Origin: Lunularia cruciata
Taxonomy: Eukaryota; Streptophyta; Marchantiopsida; Lunulariales; Lunulariaceae
Assembly (NCBI GenBank): GCA_948567375.1
Contig: OX419757.1
Coordinates: 29,388,001-29,452,000 of the forward strand
Length of the DNA stretch: 64,000 nt
Direction: 5' to 3'
Shown here: positions 24,060-35,880 of the stretch, piece by piece
Position numbering within the stretch: position 1 is the first letter of the stretch
Layout: the number at the start of each line of letters is the position of its first letter
Made by a program: the position numbers and the translations under genes
Notes under the pieces: model-generated
Seen by the model: the letters and a program-made list of their open reading frames with translations, nothing else
What the model was told of the DNA's origin: nothing
Databases searched by the model: none

Positions 24060-27000
24060 ACACGATAAGCTCTCGTGCACTCCTTGACAAATGTGTTGAA
24101 CGCAATGTCCATCACTCCGTATAACTCCAAGGCTAAAGGAAAAAAGAGCTGACCTCACTGCATGCCCCTATACTTGGAGACCTTGCGACCTTACGACCTG
24201 CTGCTGCACTCGCCGCCCATTCAGGGGGATGGGTAATCACTCCCTCCAAAACTATATCTCGCGTAGGGTCTGTAACCACGACATCCGCTACTATCACTTG
24301 ATCATCTCGGACCACATATAAGTCTACCCTAACACGTGTCATCTACAAAGCATACAAACGCTCCCTCCAAGCCAAATATCCACTCTCTTGTACCATAGCA
24401 AACACTATGTCCCTAATAGCATCATGGGTATCCCTATCCTCCAAAAAGACATCGTGTAATATGGACCACTACTACATCTAGTGTAGAACCACACTCACAA
24501 GTGAGTAATGAGGAGGCAGATGTGTGGACCAAACCTAGGCAAAACCTCATTGCTGTAGAGAAAGTAGAGAGTGCAAGTCAAAATGCCCTAATGCACTATA
24601 GAGCTAAGACCCAAGAGCCTGCACCTTTGGCAAAGCAAGAGCAAAGAAGTGCTCTAGTAGCGTGAGGAATGGACAAGTCAACTAAGAGAGAATGTAGCAT
24701 ATGCTCACACTATCGCTCCACAAGGAAGATTGTAAACCTCTAGTCCAATCTGACAATAGTGAAGCAAAAGATGGAAAGTCTTCTTGTGCCCATGGGGATA
24801 GACTATCTCTCATCTGCCGCAATAACATCTGGAGAGAAAAGGATCCCCCTCCACCTCTATCACATAAATCTTCAAAACCGGGCTATCAACAACCACAAAA
24901 CGAGAGGAAAGTATAGATGCCGACAAAGTCCAATTACCCAAAAATGTTATAGGTGTAGTCTCCTCCATGGAAAGCAAGCCAACCCTTCCATACAAGATTG
25001 GCAGAGCCATCTGTCTACATGCCAAATCCCTTGTCACACACTCAAATGTCCTTGGTCTTCTAATATCACCAAAGACTCCCATTATCCTCAAATGTGATAG
25101 GAAGGACGAGGAGGCGAGCACTTTACAGATGGGGTAGGATGGTTGATGAGCAATACTAGAGGAGAGTATACCAAATGCCACCTACAGATCTCCTAATAAC
25201 AGAAGGTCATCCTCATGGAGAACATCCTCTGCAAGGGCAGCGTGTAAGAAGCGTAAGAAAATCCTTGGATCCTATTGGCACTCCAAGCACGCGTAGTCCA
25301 TCTATAGATGTAAAACGCCCCTTTGGAAGCTCAAGGGAGAGGAATACCTAAAGGGGACCATGCCCTGTACTTTGACACCTTGACTCTCAAGCTTGCTAGA
25401 TGAAGCTTGGTAGTCGAGTGGTCAAAGGCCTACCTAATCTGATCTACAAGATCCATGATATGTGTATCATTTGCCAAACAGGGAAATACACAACCTTGCA
25501 TGGCCAGAATAGTAGATAAGAGAGCTCTAAAGTGAGCCATGGCAAATAAGAGTCCCCCTAAAGGATCTTTGTAACGTGTACCCACAACTTACTCCAAGAT
25601 GGTGACTCCTTCCTGTGAACCACCGTGTTGGTAGTGAAGGGAAGCAAGAGAGCCATAAAAAGACCGCACAAAAGGAATAAGACTCACCAAGGATCCACCA
25701 GCCTCCCTAAGCTCTCTAAAGATGGATGCTCATGAGATGCTATTAAAAGCATTCTCAATATCCACCTGTAGGACAACCCACTCCGGATGGATATCTTGGA
25801 GTGCCCTAATGCCTAGAGATATAGCCTCACATCCTCTAGGTGTAACTACTCCAAATTGATGTGGTCTAAGATGTTGTCAAAAGTGAAAAAAATACTAAAG
25901 GACTATGGTATGATTGACCAAATGCAAAAAGATCTCTCCAATAGCAATCAGTCTAATGCTCCACGTGTCTTTCTCCATCATGAGAAGTCAACTAGCACCT
26001 AACACTCGACTAACAAACATAGGAATTTCTCCTCTTGCTACTAATGTAGCCATCTGAAACAACTCAATACAACCACTAGAAGGATCATCTACTTGAATGC
26101 AATCTCTAAGGTACTCATAAAGCATCCCTGACAAGCCTCTTGAGGAAAAGCACGAGGTAGTGCACAATGCTTCTGCAAAAGTGACCCATCAAGACATAAA
26201 GGCTGCTCAGGTTGATAATCTAAGACCTCTAGTGGTAGTCCTTCTATTGCTTTAGGATGAAGTGATCATAGGGAGGAGATAGTCTCATAAGTAGGGCTCA
26301 CCATATACAAAGGATGTAACACTTGTGCTCTACTTAACTCTCTTGCTTGGCTGAATGTCCTACACCGGCATAATTAAGTGGACTTTGTGGTATCCTATGG
26401 TGAAAATTGTCTCTTAAAATGTGTAGCCCAACAAACTCATTCTAAAGTGCAGCCCAATCCTCCACAAAAAATGGACAAAATCTAGCAGCCAGCTCTCTAT
26501 ACCGCGCACATCTCCCTCTAGCATAACAAAGATACCATCGAGGGAGTAAGAGGAATAGGAACCATGCTAATTCGTCCAAGGGATCATGTGCCAAACGATC
26601 AAGTGGTAGACAAAAAGCTTGTCTAGACTCATCATGGAGTGTGTGGAGTAGCCTATAGAATAGATGTTGACATGGAAAACTAGTCTCAAATAACCCTAAA
26701 ATGCAACCTACTTGAGAAACTAACCACCCCCACGACTCAATCTGTATTCTTGGAACGATCAACAAAAAAATAGAAGAAGCATGCATAATCATGTGTCTCA
26801 CTATAGTCAATGTGATTTTTTGCCTCACATGGGCATCCCAAGTGGTCCAATCATAGTCTTTGTGCATCCTTCTCATATGTGTCTTTACCCCTTTCAAGGT
26901 AAAGCATTGGTGACACACCGGGCATAGTGTATCTCGAGCCGCTCTAAGCGGTCCTACGTGGGAGATGTAGCCATGGCTAGCACAAGAATAACAATAGTAA

Positions 27001-27060
27001 CATATGATACTTCCCTCTATATCCCTCCATACTTGCAAAATCACAACAATTCACATACCA
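24060..27060 (-). pseudogene. Non-LTR retrotransposon (LINE) relic: ZnF, RT, RLE-type endonuclease
   Basis: The minus strand gives a broken LINE protein. A C2H2 finger is at 26,862-26,924 (CPVCHQCFTLKGVKTHMRRM then H). Reverse transcriptase runs over about 25,230-26,150, with upstream RLIAIGEIFL, motif A WVVLQVDIENAFNSIS, motif B GTRYKDPLGGLLFAMAHFRA and motif C FPCLANDTHI, where one catalytic Asp is Asn. A thumb-like tail follows at 24,810-25,181. The C-terminus at about 24,060-24,342 reads RVDLYVVRDDQVIVADVVV followed by TDPTRD, AASAAAGRK and, shifted, LALELYGVMDIAFNTFVKEC. That pattern fits a restriction-like endonuclease (PD-(D/E)xK) and not the N-terminal APE nuclease of L1 elements. Stops and shifts are frequent. 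The family call is good; the nuclease class is inference. Confidence 0.75.
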
Positions 27061-28737
27061 ACTCACATAAGAAAATATAATCTCTCCAAACCCTAAAAAC
27101 TATAAACTCTTATAACTTTTAATTTTCATCTCCATAATTTTTTAACTAAATTTCCATGGAACTTAATCATGAAAACCAAGAGATTGAAAAAAAATTCACA
27201 AATCATCACTCTCACTATGTAATGATCACTCTAAGCCCTAAATAACCTAAAAAATTCTTATAACTTTCTACTCAATTTTGCATAGTTTTCAATCTAGATA
27301 CCAATGGAACCAAAATTGAAAAAAAAGCATAATAAACTATTCACTCAAATGCTATATGCCAGAGAGCACTCTAAAATATAGATCTTTTGTCTCACATCTC
27401 TCTCCTCTCCACACTCTCCCAAACTCCTTCTAACACCTCCACGACCGATGCTCCTTTTATCTAGTATACATATCATTCAACTGAATGTATATTGGAAGCA
27501 TATGGCAAGCCGCTACAAGCATTGCTATTTCGTTCCAAGTAGACTATTCTTTAAATTATATCACCCTTGGCATGGAAACCGTGCATGTGTAATTAGCTCT
27601 GAATTTTATCCAGATCTGTCATCTCGAGTTCATGAGGCAATCTTTAGACTAAATGCTAATGAACACACTATCGTGTTATGGATTCCGTAATACATTGGAA
27701 GAATGGAGTGGTTCGGGACTACGGAGAGAGCATCGTGGGCTCCTAATAGATGTTGCAACAAAACTGGTGCCGGTGAAGGCAAGAATACTGAACCGAGTTC
27801 TGGTTTTGTCCACTTTTTGTATTTCTTCGTACCCACGTATATCAATTACTCCAAGCACTCCGTGTACATGTTTATGTGCGAAACGATAATCTATTAACTC
27901 TTTCAAGTTTAACAAGTTAATCAAAACGGGAAGAATCATGGGAGAGAACGAGATCTGGAAAATTGTGGAGTGAATTGTTTCATTGAACTGAAAATGTGCT
28001 ATTATCATAATTCATGTGAATATAATCGGAATTCTGAAGTGATGTTTGGTGTATTTTGGTTCTTGATTACATACGAGAGATTTATCGAGAGATTTATCAA
28101 AATTTGAGGATCCTTGCTTATAGTGTATGAAATATTTGCTCATAACAACCAGAAACTTGATAAATAGATTTCTTCATTTTACAAAGCCATCACTTTGGGA
28201 TATTGTCAAAATGACATTTTTGGCCAAAATTGATCCCTTTGGTTGCCTAAAAAGTCCAATTCTCTTTGATGGACCTTTTTTGGAATGATAGTATCACAAT
28301 ATAAGGTTGATTAACAAAACCAAAATTTTATGACAAATGCATATGTATATGCATCTCCGTATTTACTTGTACAATAAAGAAAGGCAAATATTGAAGAGTA
28401 AAGCTAATAAATACTAGAATTTTAGAAATTTGAAGCTATTTTGTTTTAATTCTTGTAAGAAATTGAATTTTTAAGTCAAGGTATTTTCGACATTGTTCTT
28501 CCTCCTCACATTTAGCTTTTAAGTACCATGTTTTAAATAATCAAAAAGAACTTATAACCTCAAATTTTGGAGTTTTATAATTTCTCCAAATTCTAAAAGT
28601 TAAATGATATATTATTTTATGCATTTTTCTAACATGTCGTGCATATATACATTAATACACAACATATATTTTTTTCAACATCATGAATTATAGAAGCACA
28701 ACTTATACAAAACTCATACATAAATTCTAAAGTACCA
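27061..28737. other. AT-rich DNA without a recognised gene
   Basis: Short open frames at 27,448-27,897 on both strands have no motif I recognise. The block at about 28,310-28,440 (containing AAATATTGAAGAGTAAAGCT) recurs in the same orientation at about 58,370-58,500, so it is a dispersed repeat. The remainder is AT-rich and unassigned. Confidence 0.35.
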
Positions 28738-28909
28738 CAATAATCAATTCACACTCAACTTGAATCACACTCAATTTGGATCAGAAATCAATCCTCCACT
28801 TAATGGTCTACCAATAACAAACCTTGATTATAGTCAAGCGACATCCACTCTAGCTAAGGGTCTCCAAGTGACACTCACTCTATGTGCCATAACCAAGAGC
28901 TCGAATGAG
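28738..28909 (-). repeat. Inverted 3' end of a family 2 LTR
   Basis: Reverse-complemented, this matches the last 170 bp or so of the family 2 LTR at 53,692-54,248. Matching blocks are GCTAGAGTGGATG, CACTTGGAGACCCTTAGCTA and TTGAGTGTGATTCAAGTTGA. It abuts the start of plus-strand family 2 gag sequence, so LTR and gag are in opposite orientation. The 5' end of element D has therefore been rearranged. Confidence 0.7.
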
Positions 28910-31699
28910 TTGGTGTTGGTGCTTGGTGGTGTTGGTTCTTGGTGGGGTACTTGCGGTTGTGGTTGCGATTGTTGTTTGTGGTTACTTTATCATGACGGAG
29001 TTCTTTGGGGATTCCAAAGGAGATAGCCCTATAGTACAAAATGGGTTTACTTGGAGTAGTGCTTGGTATCAGCTTGTATCTCAAGTCCAAATGGGGGAGG
29101 AGATTGACTCTAAGTTTGAGTTTGACACATGAGTTGATTCAGTTGAGAGAGCCCTTGGTGTATCCGCACCATTGTTGTGGGACATGGACGAGGTTTATGG
29201 GGCCTTCAAATGCCCTAAGTGTTACTTTGGTACAGTGGGTAACATTGAGTTGGATGACTTCATCTAGGAGTTTGATAGTTGGTGTGATCTATAGCAGATG
29301 CGGAACCCAACTTTGTTCACACCCTTCATGGCATAGAAGTGCTTGTTTCATCATTAGGAGGGTCCGTTGATGGACAATTACCATGAATACAAGAGAGCTC
29401 ACTTGGAGGAGATTGAGTTATTGAGACAATATTGGTCTCCAAACTATGTTTCTATCACTTCAAGCTCGGTTGCCAAGAGTAGATTGGCAGTACCCACGAG
29501 TTCTAGCTCAAGTGGCATTGGTGGAGCTAGTGGAGGTGCACTAGTTGGAGTAGTGCTACTATGAGTGGGAGTATCGCTACAAGAGGTGGTGTGATACCGT
29601 GGTTTAACCCCATGGTAGAGTTCTTCTAGTGTTTAAGGCCAAACTACTAGGGAGTGCGGATTGACAAGCTAATGAGCTTGCAAGAGTTCCAGCGGAAGGC
29701 TAGAGAGAGCCTATGCAAGGCATACACTGGCATGAGGTGGCTAATCAGTTGAGTTTCACTTAGGGAGTTCTTGAGGCCCAAGCAATCCAGTTTTGGTATG
29801 AGATACTCGATAGGGAGTTACAATGTAAAGTTCATGATGCTACATTGTTTCAAGCTACTTCGCCCATTTAGGCATTGCTCTCTAGTTTGGCTGAGCATAT
29901 TGAGCTCAACATGGTGGAGGGGAGAGTGGTGACATCTGGATTTGGTAGGGAGACCTCATCTATAGTTGTGACTTCTTGTATAGTCCAACAGAGTGCACGA
30001 CATCCAATTGGTTATTGCGGATAGGGTGGACAGCACAAATCCTATAGAGCAAGTGGAGTGTTTATTGTACTTAGACCCTTCCGTTCATTTTTGGGTCAAC
30101 GGCAATCAATGAGTGATGTTGTTGCTTGTTGGGCTTGTGGTGGACCTCATCACATGAGAGAGTTCCCTTAAGGCAGTGGACTTGATACCTCTGGTGCATC
30201 ACAGCCAATGCAGAGGCAATGTGAGCATTGCCATAGATTTGGTCACACTAGTGACTTGTATTTTGACCTACACCCGGAGTTACGGAGTGGTACTTGGCTG
30301 CTATGCCAGGTAGTAGAGGAGCTCTAAGTCATGGAGGACGAGGTGGTAGAGGTGGTGGTAGAGGATCCACACCTAGTAGAGGTTAAGTACCTACAATTAC
30401 TTCTAATACAACCATGACTACTTGCATTGAGCAGTTGGAGCAGAGATTGGCTGGCATGGCCATAGCTCAGAGGAGATCAAATTCGGGTGTTGAGGCTTCC
30501 ACCTCATATGCTTGTGATAGAGATGCTTTGGACTTCATGTGCAAAGCAACACATGTGGATGCATCTATGGTAGTGACTAGGAATGCAGTACGTGCTCCAA
30601 AGCCTAGAGGAGCATTAGTGGAGTTGGACCCACACAGAGGAGAGGTTGGGAGACAGGTCAAACTTCCCCAATCTTTCATGCTCTCTAAGGCACTACAAAT
30701 ATCATTTGTGGCTCTTAGACGTCCTAGTGTAGGTGTGGTAGGTGGTGATGTGGTGCATGATGGACTACCTACTAGTCAGCTACTTGCTACGACACAAATT
30801 GAGTCTAGCATGATGTTGGGTGCGGCTCAGCTTATTATGCGCTATCCTTAATTTTCAGCTAGTGACATTGGGAGTTGATTCAACCCCAATGTTCAGATTG
30901 GTTGCAATGCTTTGCAAGAGTAAGGATGATGTGGTTCTTAATATTAGAGCAGAGGTGGTTGACAGTGGAGCTGACTTGGTTGAGGAGCATGGGATCCACT
31001 CAACGACCAATGGTTTATGGTAGGCAGTAATGGCTAGATTGGAGGAGTTGCCAACTAGACCGGCCTTTGAGAGAGCATGGTTCACACTTGGTATTGTCCT
31101 ATTGGATAACCAGAGGGGGATTTTTCATTTGGTGGGACTTTCAAGGAAGGTCTATACACCATAGAGAGTCTTATTAGACTCTAGTGCACAGCCTCTTATG
31201 TTGGGGAAGGTTGCAACTGTCCGTCTAGGATTACAAAAGACCAATGTGCAGAGGTGTACATTTCAGATCCAGACATCTCTAGGAGGTGGTTCAACATAAT
31301 ACATCACACGTGGAGAGCTAGTTGTTTAGATTCAGCCTGGTCATCCGATTGATAGCTCGGTGGTGAGAGCTAAGGCTATTGTGACAATAGTTGAGTCATA
31401 TGATGCGCTAGTTGGTGGAGCAATGTTATACCCCATGCGTTTTAGTATTGACTATTGAGAGGAGATAGCCTTTTATAGACTAGGTTGGCAATCAGGTGAG
31501 AGATGAGTATGTCGCCTACCAGTACGCTTTAATAGTGGCAGTCTAGGCTCACTACAGTTCGAGACCATGGCAACATCAATTTTAGCTTTCAATGGTGCAG
31601 TTACTTTACCTAGTGATTTATTGGAGGAGAATGCCCATGCAAAGGATACTCAAGTACCAGAGGAGATTGCTTGGATTTGGAGTAAAAGTGAGACTGTTC
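28910..31699 (+). pseudogene. Element D (family 2 Ty3/gypsy): gag and protease, broken
   Basis: Gag starts near 28,910; the stretch at 29,140-29,560 (LWDMDEVYGAFKCPKCYFGT, IELDDFI, MDNYHEYKRAHLEEIELLRQ) matches the copy at 63,390-63,760. Two Cys/His knuckles lie at about 30,118-30,290 (CWACGGPHHMREF and CEHCHRFGHTSDLY), each with its last Cys replaced. Protease follows: LVEEHGIHS near 30,980 and the active-site segment LLDSSAQPLMLGK at 31,168-31,209, with Ser where Gly of the DSG motif is expected. Many stops interrupt the frame. The element continues after the insertion of B, at 40,816. Confidence 0.8.
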
Positions 31700-32390
31700 T
31701 GTAATACCCATTTGTGCATGTGTGTGATATTGTGATATTTAGCTTGGTATTACACGTACTTAAGAGATATTATTTATATAGAGATAAAGGATGGTTCTAT
31801 ATTAGTCATGGTTAGCTAAAGTTAGTCATAGCTAAGATAGAGGGGACCTTAATGTAGAGGAAGTAGAAAAGATGAGCACCACTATTTTGGACTTTAGTGT
31901 GTTGACTTGCTATTATTCTTAGGTGTTTGGCTTTGAGGACAGAATTGAGAACTCTTGGGCCCGCAAGCCTTTTTGTTTTGGATTCTTCTTTAGTCCAAGG
32001 ATAGCCCATGTGAAGGAATCCTCACTTAGTGGTTGGGTCAAGATAAGATCATATGCTTAGGGGAATATGCCCATGTGAATGGATATTCTTTTCTACTTTT
32101 TGACTTTACTTGACTTTTAGTCTAGTAACTTGAGTTACTACGGTAATTAGTAACTTTGGTACATAACTATTTCACAAGTATATAAACAAGGGGTGAGGAG
32201 GTATTCATCATCCTTTCATTTGCAACTATCTCTCTCTCATTGAGTTCTCTAGTGGGCAATGTCTTGAGTCTTGGAGTGTTAGCCTTGGAGGAGTATGATG
32301 GAGTTGGGGTTCCTTGCCTTCTTAGTCCATGGTGCGCTACTATAATAGCCATCAAAGGTTCATCCTGAGTGAGAGACAGGCCAGCTCACA
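31700..32390 (+). repeat. 5' LTR of element B (family 1)
   Basis: 691 bp, TGTAATACCC to CCAGCTCACA. It carries a TATA-like element TATATAAA at 32,179-32,186, placed as an LTR promoter should be. Against the 3' LTR (40,128-40,815) I count roughly 21 substitutions and a few small indels, about 3 percent. The five bases before it (TGTTC) are not repeated after the 3' LTR (AGCCA), so a matching target-site duplication is absent. Confidence 0.92.
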
Positions 32391-32394
32391 TTTT

Positions 32395-32413
32395 TGGTTT
32401 TGTTGTCGGGACC
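32395..32413 (+). promoter_or_regulatory. Primer binding site of element B
   Basis: TGGTTTTGTTGTCGGGACC lies four bases after the 5' LTR. It equals the C-element site with two C-to-T changes. Its core (GTTG-CGGG) resembles the complement of the plant tRNA-Asp 3' end, the primer I associate with Athila-type elements, with mismatches near the CCA end. Confidence 0.65.
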
Positions 32414-32431
32414 TCTCTAAAAGGCAAGATA

Positions 32432-32602
32432 ATGTTCCGCGTTCAATTTTACATTAGGCAAAAGGAGGCTATGAGAGCTCACTTGGAGAAAACATTAGGA
32501 GAGGAAAGGGCTGAACTTATGTTAGAGAACCAAGATCTATTTGTATACCATGTAGTTCATTATGATGTTTTTGAGGTGATTTTGTACATCTTGTACACAT
32601 GA
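32432..32602 (+). CDS. Small conserved ORF 1 of family 1 (56 codons), element B copy
   Basis: This open frame begins MFRVQFYIRQKEAMRAHLEK and ends VILYILYT. The copy in element C (49,477-49,647, minus) has exactly the same length and stop. Element A keeps its C-terminal part. It lies between primer site and gag, in the leader RNA. It has charged helical character and no known motif. It could be a translated leader peptide, an upstream ORF controlling gag translation, or chance conservation in young copies. Confidence 0.4.
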   Translation: MFRVQFYIRQKEAMRAHLEKTLGEERAELMLENQDLFVYHVVHYDVFEVILYILYT

Positions 32603-33248
32603 GAGGAATTAGAGAGATTGTGTGAGGTGGATTGTAGATTTTGGAGATTAAGGTGATTTTGGGCAAAATCTCAAGTTTGAGATCTCAATTTGAAATTTCT
32701 ACATATGATAGCTTGGGTTATCTTTCAGTTAGCACACTTAAAATTATTATGAGAGCTACTACTCGCACTGGGCTAGAATTTTTGAAAGTTGATAGGGTAA
32801 AGTGCTCCCGCAACTGCATGCTCTCTGGAAAATTGTACAGAGTCTTCCATTTCTTCAATTTTCAATGAATTGTCCTGAAAATTTCCAAGACAATTGACTA
32901 CATTGTATTCTACCTTTTGCCACAAAAATTAGAGAGAGATTGCTCTTGCGCATGGAGTTATGAGTTTTTGAAGTGAAGGGGGTGGTTTTCATACCAAATC
33001 TGAAATATGTGTGCTGGATAGAAAGGTGTCTTGGCCAAGTGGATCCATGAAAAGATCTGAAATTTTGCAAGGAGGACACTCTAGAGTTGTGATTAAGTGT
33101 GAAAAATTTCAAATGACTTTGACATACTAGTTGGGAGATTTGAGTGACATTGTGAGGAAGGGTCAATTCTGTAGAGTGGAGATCTCATGCATGAAGAGTT
33201 TGAGATCAAGAAAAAGCATGTTTGAGTGTTTAGATTCATCTTGGGAAC

Positions 33249-33721
33249 ATGGAGGGTCATCAAGAGTGGAAATTGAGATTATGCAAGGTTCCCCAAGAGT
33301 TTGAGGTGATTGTAGGGGTGGATTTGAGAAAAAGAGAGTTTACAATAGAATTTGAAGAGAGTGTTGAGAGTATCCAAAAACCTACACCTCTTGGAGGAAA
33401 GAGTGAGTGTAAGTGTTTTCTATGTGGAGAGAAGTGACATAAGGCAAGTTCATGTCCATTGACCTTTGAGAGCAAGAGATTGAGAGAAAGGAGAGGCTTA
33501 CTTGACTTGGGTTTGCATGTTGGACCTTCTTCACCAAGATTGGGAAGGAGAAGATCTAGACCAAGGAGTTGTGTGAGGTTTGTGGAGTTGAAGGACTTCC
33601 AAAAGGACATGAGTGTAGTGAAGTAAAATCACTTTTGGAGACTTTGGTGAAGGATCTTGGAGAGAGTCTTAGTACAGCTACAGAAATACTACCACTTTCA
33701 TCAGCTAGTTCTCAAGATTAG
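33249..33721 (+). pseudogene. Family 1 zinc-knuckle ORF upstream of gag, broken copy in B
   Basis: This frame starts MEGHQEWKLRLCKVPQEFEV and is the counterpart of the open ORF at 48,355-48,828 in C. In B a TGA replaces the Gly codon inside the zinc knuckle (CFLCGEK, stop, HKASSC), and the frame shifts again later. The first 62 codons remain open. The separate gag start is about 240 bp downstream. Confidence 0.65.
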
Positions 33722-33957
33722 TGATGGAGATAATCTTTCAACGTATGGATAAACTATCCATGAGGGTTTGATTAATATGCACTCTAGGATTTGATGTTGC
33801 TATAGAAATCTTGGAGCAACCTGAACCATTTTTGTTCCCTAGGGTGGATTAATCTCAAATGGTGTTAGTCATGTATATACTCCATTAGTTATAGAGTGAG
33901 AGAAAAGAAAAGAGAAAGAGAAAAATTGAGACAAGAGAAAGATAGTGAGGGGTTAAG

Positions 33958-35880
33958 ATGGGGAAACTTCCGGTTTTCTTTGGCAAGGATGGAGAAGACG
34001 TGGAGACCTTTGTGAGAGACTTCAAGAGAGCTTGCATAGGGAACAATGAGAGGAGGAAGAATGAGTGGGCTTCATTATTACCAGATTTCTTTGAGGATGC
34101 AGCACTTACATGGTATGAGTCAGAATACCAAAAGAGAGAAAGGAGAGATGGGGAAGAAGAGTCTTGGGAGACTTTGACTTTAGCACTCATTGAGAACTTT
34201 CTTCTTGATATGAATTATGAGAGATTGATGAGTGAGGTTACATTTCTCAAGCAAGGAGATGGAGAGAAAGTGAGAGTCTATGCGGAAAGAGTGGAAAAGT
34301 TAGAGTCCAGATTTTGCAAAGTGTTGAGGAAGCGTGGGGATGATGTGGAGATTACAATGATTGGCATAGGGGCCATGCTCACCAAGAATTTTGTGGGAGG
34401 GTTGAGACCACAAATTAGAAGCAAGGTGAGATATGAGAAACTTTCTTCCAAGCTTGAAGCTATCAAGATTGCAATTTGTATGGAGGAGAGTTTGGAAGGG
34501 GATGAGAGTGATTTGGTGGTGAAGAAGGTTGTGCATCCTCCTCAAGGCTACAATTATGGTGGAACTTCTGATACTTTGGTGACAAGGGTTGCAACACAAG
34601 TAGTAGTTGCTCTAATTCTTGCACCTCCACCAAAAGATCCACTTCAAACCATCACAAAACAACTTGCGGATCTCAAGATCACTGTGGTGCAACTATGGGA
34701 GAAGAGAGAGGTGGATCAGAATGTAGGGAGAGGGCCTAAGAGTTATGGAAACTATCCATATAGAGGAGTTCAATCAGCCAACAATTTCAATGATAAAAAT
34801 TGTTTTGGTTGTGGAGGAAGAGGCCATATCCAAAGGAATTGCCCAAATTCCACTTACCATGGAGGAAGGGGTTATGAGGGAGCCAATAGAGAGAAAGAGG
34901 GTGGTAGTGAAACCCAAGTGGCTCCTAATCCAAACAAAGGTAAGGGGATAGTATCCATAGATGTAGTGGAGAGCAAGTATGAGAAGGGAGAGTGCTCAAA
35001 CTCCAAGAGTGTTAATTTGGAGCTTTTGGCACAAGAGAAGAAGAGAACTCGTTTTGCAGAGGATATTCACTCTTCTCAAGGATTTACTCCAAGCAAGGAT
35101 ACTTCTATGTCTACTAGGAGCACTCGCACCTCAACACCATCAACAACAAAGACTCCAAGGAAGAAGTTGGGGATGGAGGATTTCTTGATTTCAAAGCAAC
35201 AATGGAACTACAATGTGTTGGAGGATGTTGGTAGTCACAAGGCTAACATCATAGAAGGCCAATTGATTGCTTTGAACCCTACCTTGAGAAAGGAGCTTAG
35301 AGGTGGTTTGAGTTCTACAAGGAGCAAGAGGAAGAAGAAGGCAAAAGTTCTAGTATCAATGGGGGTGGTGGATATGCCAAGCCAGCACCATGGGAGGCTT
35401 GTGAATATGCCTCCAAGATTGATATGAGAGTGAATGGTCACAACATCAAGGATGCATTGGTTGATGGAAGATCAGAAGTGAATGCCATGTCAGAAAGGTT
35501 GATGAAGAAGTGGGGTATGATACCCTCAAGACCTTCAACATTTGTGGTGAGCATGGCAAACAAGCAACAAGTTCGACCAGTAGGGGTGATGGATAAAGTG
35601 GTAGTTTCAGTTATGGGAGTTCAAAATCTCATGACTTTCCAAGTCTTGAAGGATTCAAGCTATGACTTACTTCTTGAGAGGCCATGGTTGAGAGCAGTAT
35701 GCACAACTGATCGATGGCACAAAGGGTACTTGAGGATTGGGCCATCAAACCATAGAGTCACAGTTCCTGTGACTAACACCACCAACACTTCACATTCAGA
35801 TACACCATCTTCTGATTATTGGGAATCAGATTCTGAAGAAGGAGCTTCAGGTGTGGACACAAGCATGGAAAAGGAGACTT
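33958..35880 (+). pseudogene. Element B gag and first protease copy
   Basis: ATG at 33,958 opens a 489-codon gag. The N-terminal retrotransposon-gag region begins MGKLPVFFGKDGEDVETFVR. The zinc knuckle CFGCGGRGHIQRNC is near 34,800, followed by a Ser/Thr/Lys-rich linker. A two-base insertion near 35,370 ends the frame at 35,427. The protease continues in another frame from 35,424, with ALVDGRSEVNAMSERL at the site where element C has LVDGGSAVNA, so a conserved Gly of the DGGS motif is Arg. The LLLERPWLR segment, typical of the protease C-terminal half, follows. The second copy of this whole segment starts at 35,881. Confidence 0.88.

Noticed and set aside
27448-27897. Cluster of overlapping frames on both strands, considered as a host gene exon
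   Set aside because: No motif, no splice-site pattern and no codon bias that favours one frame.
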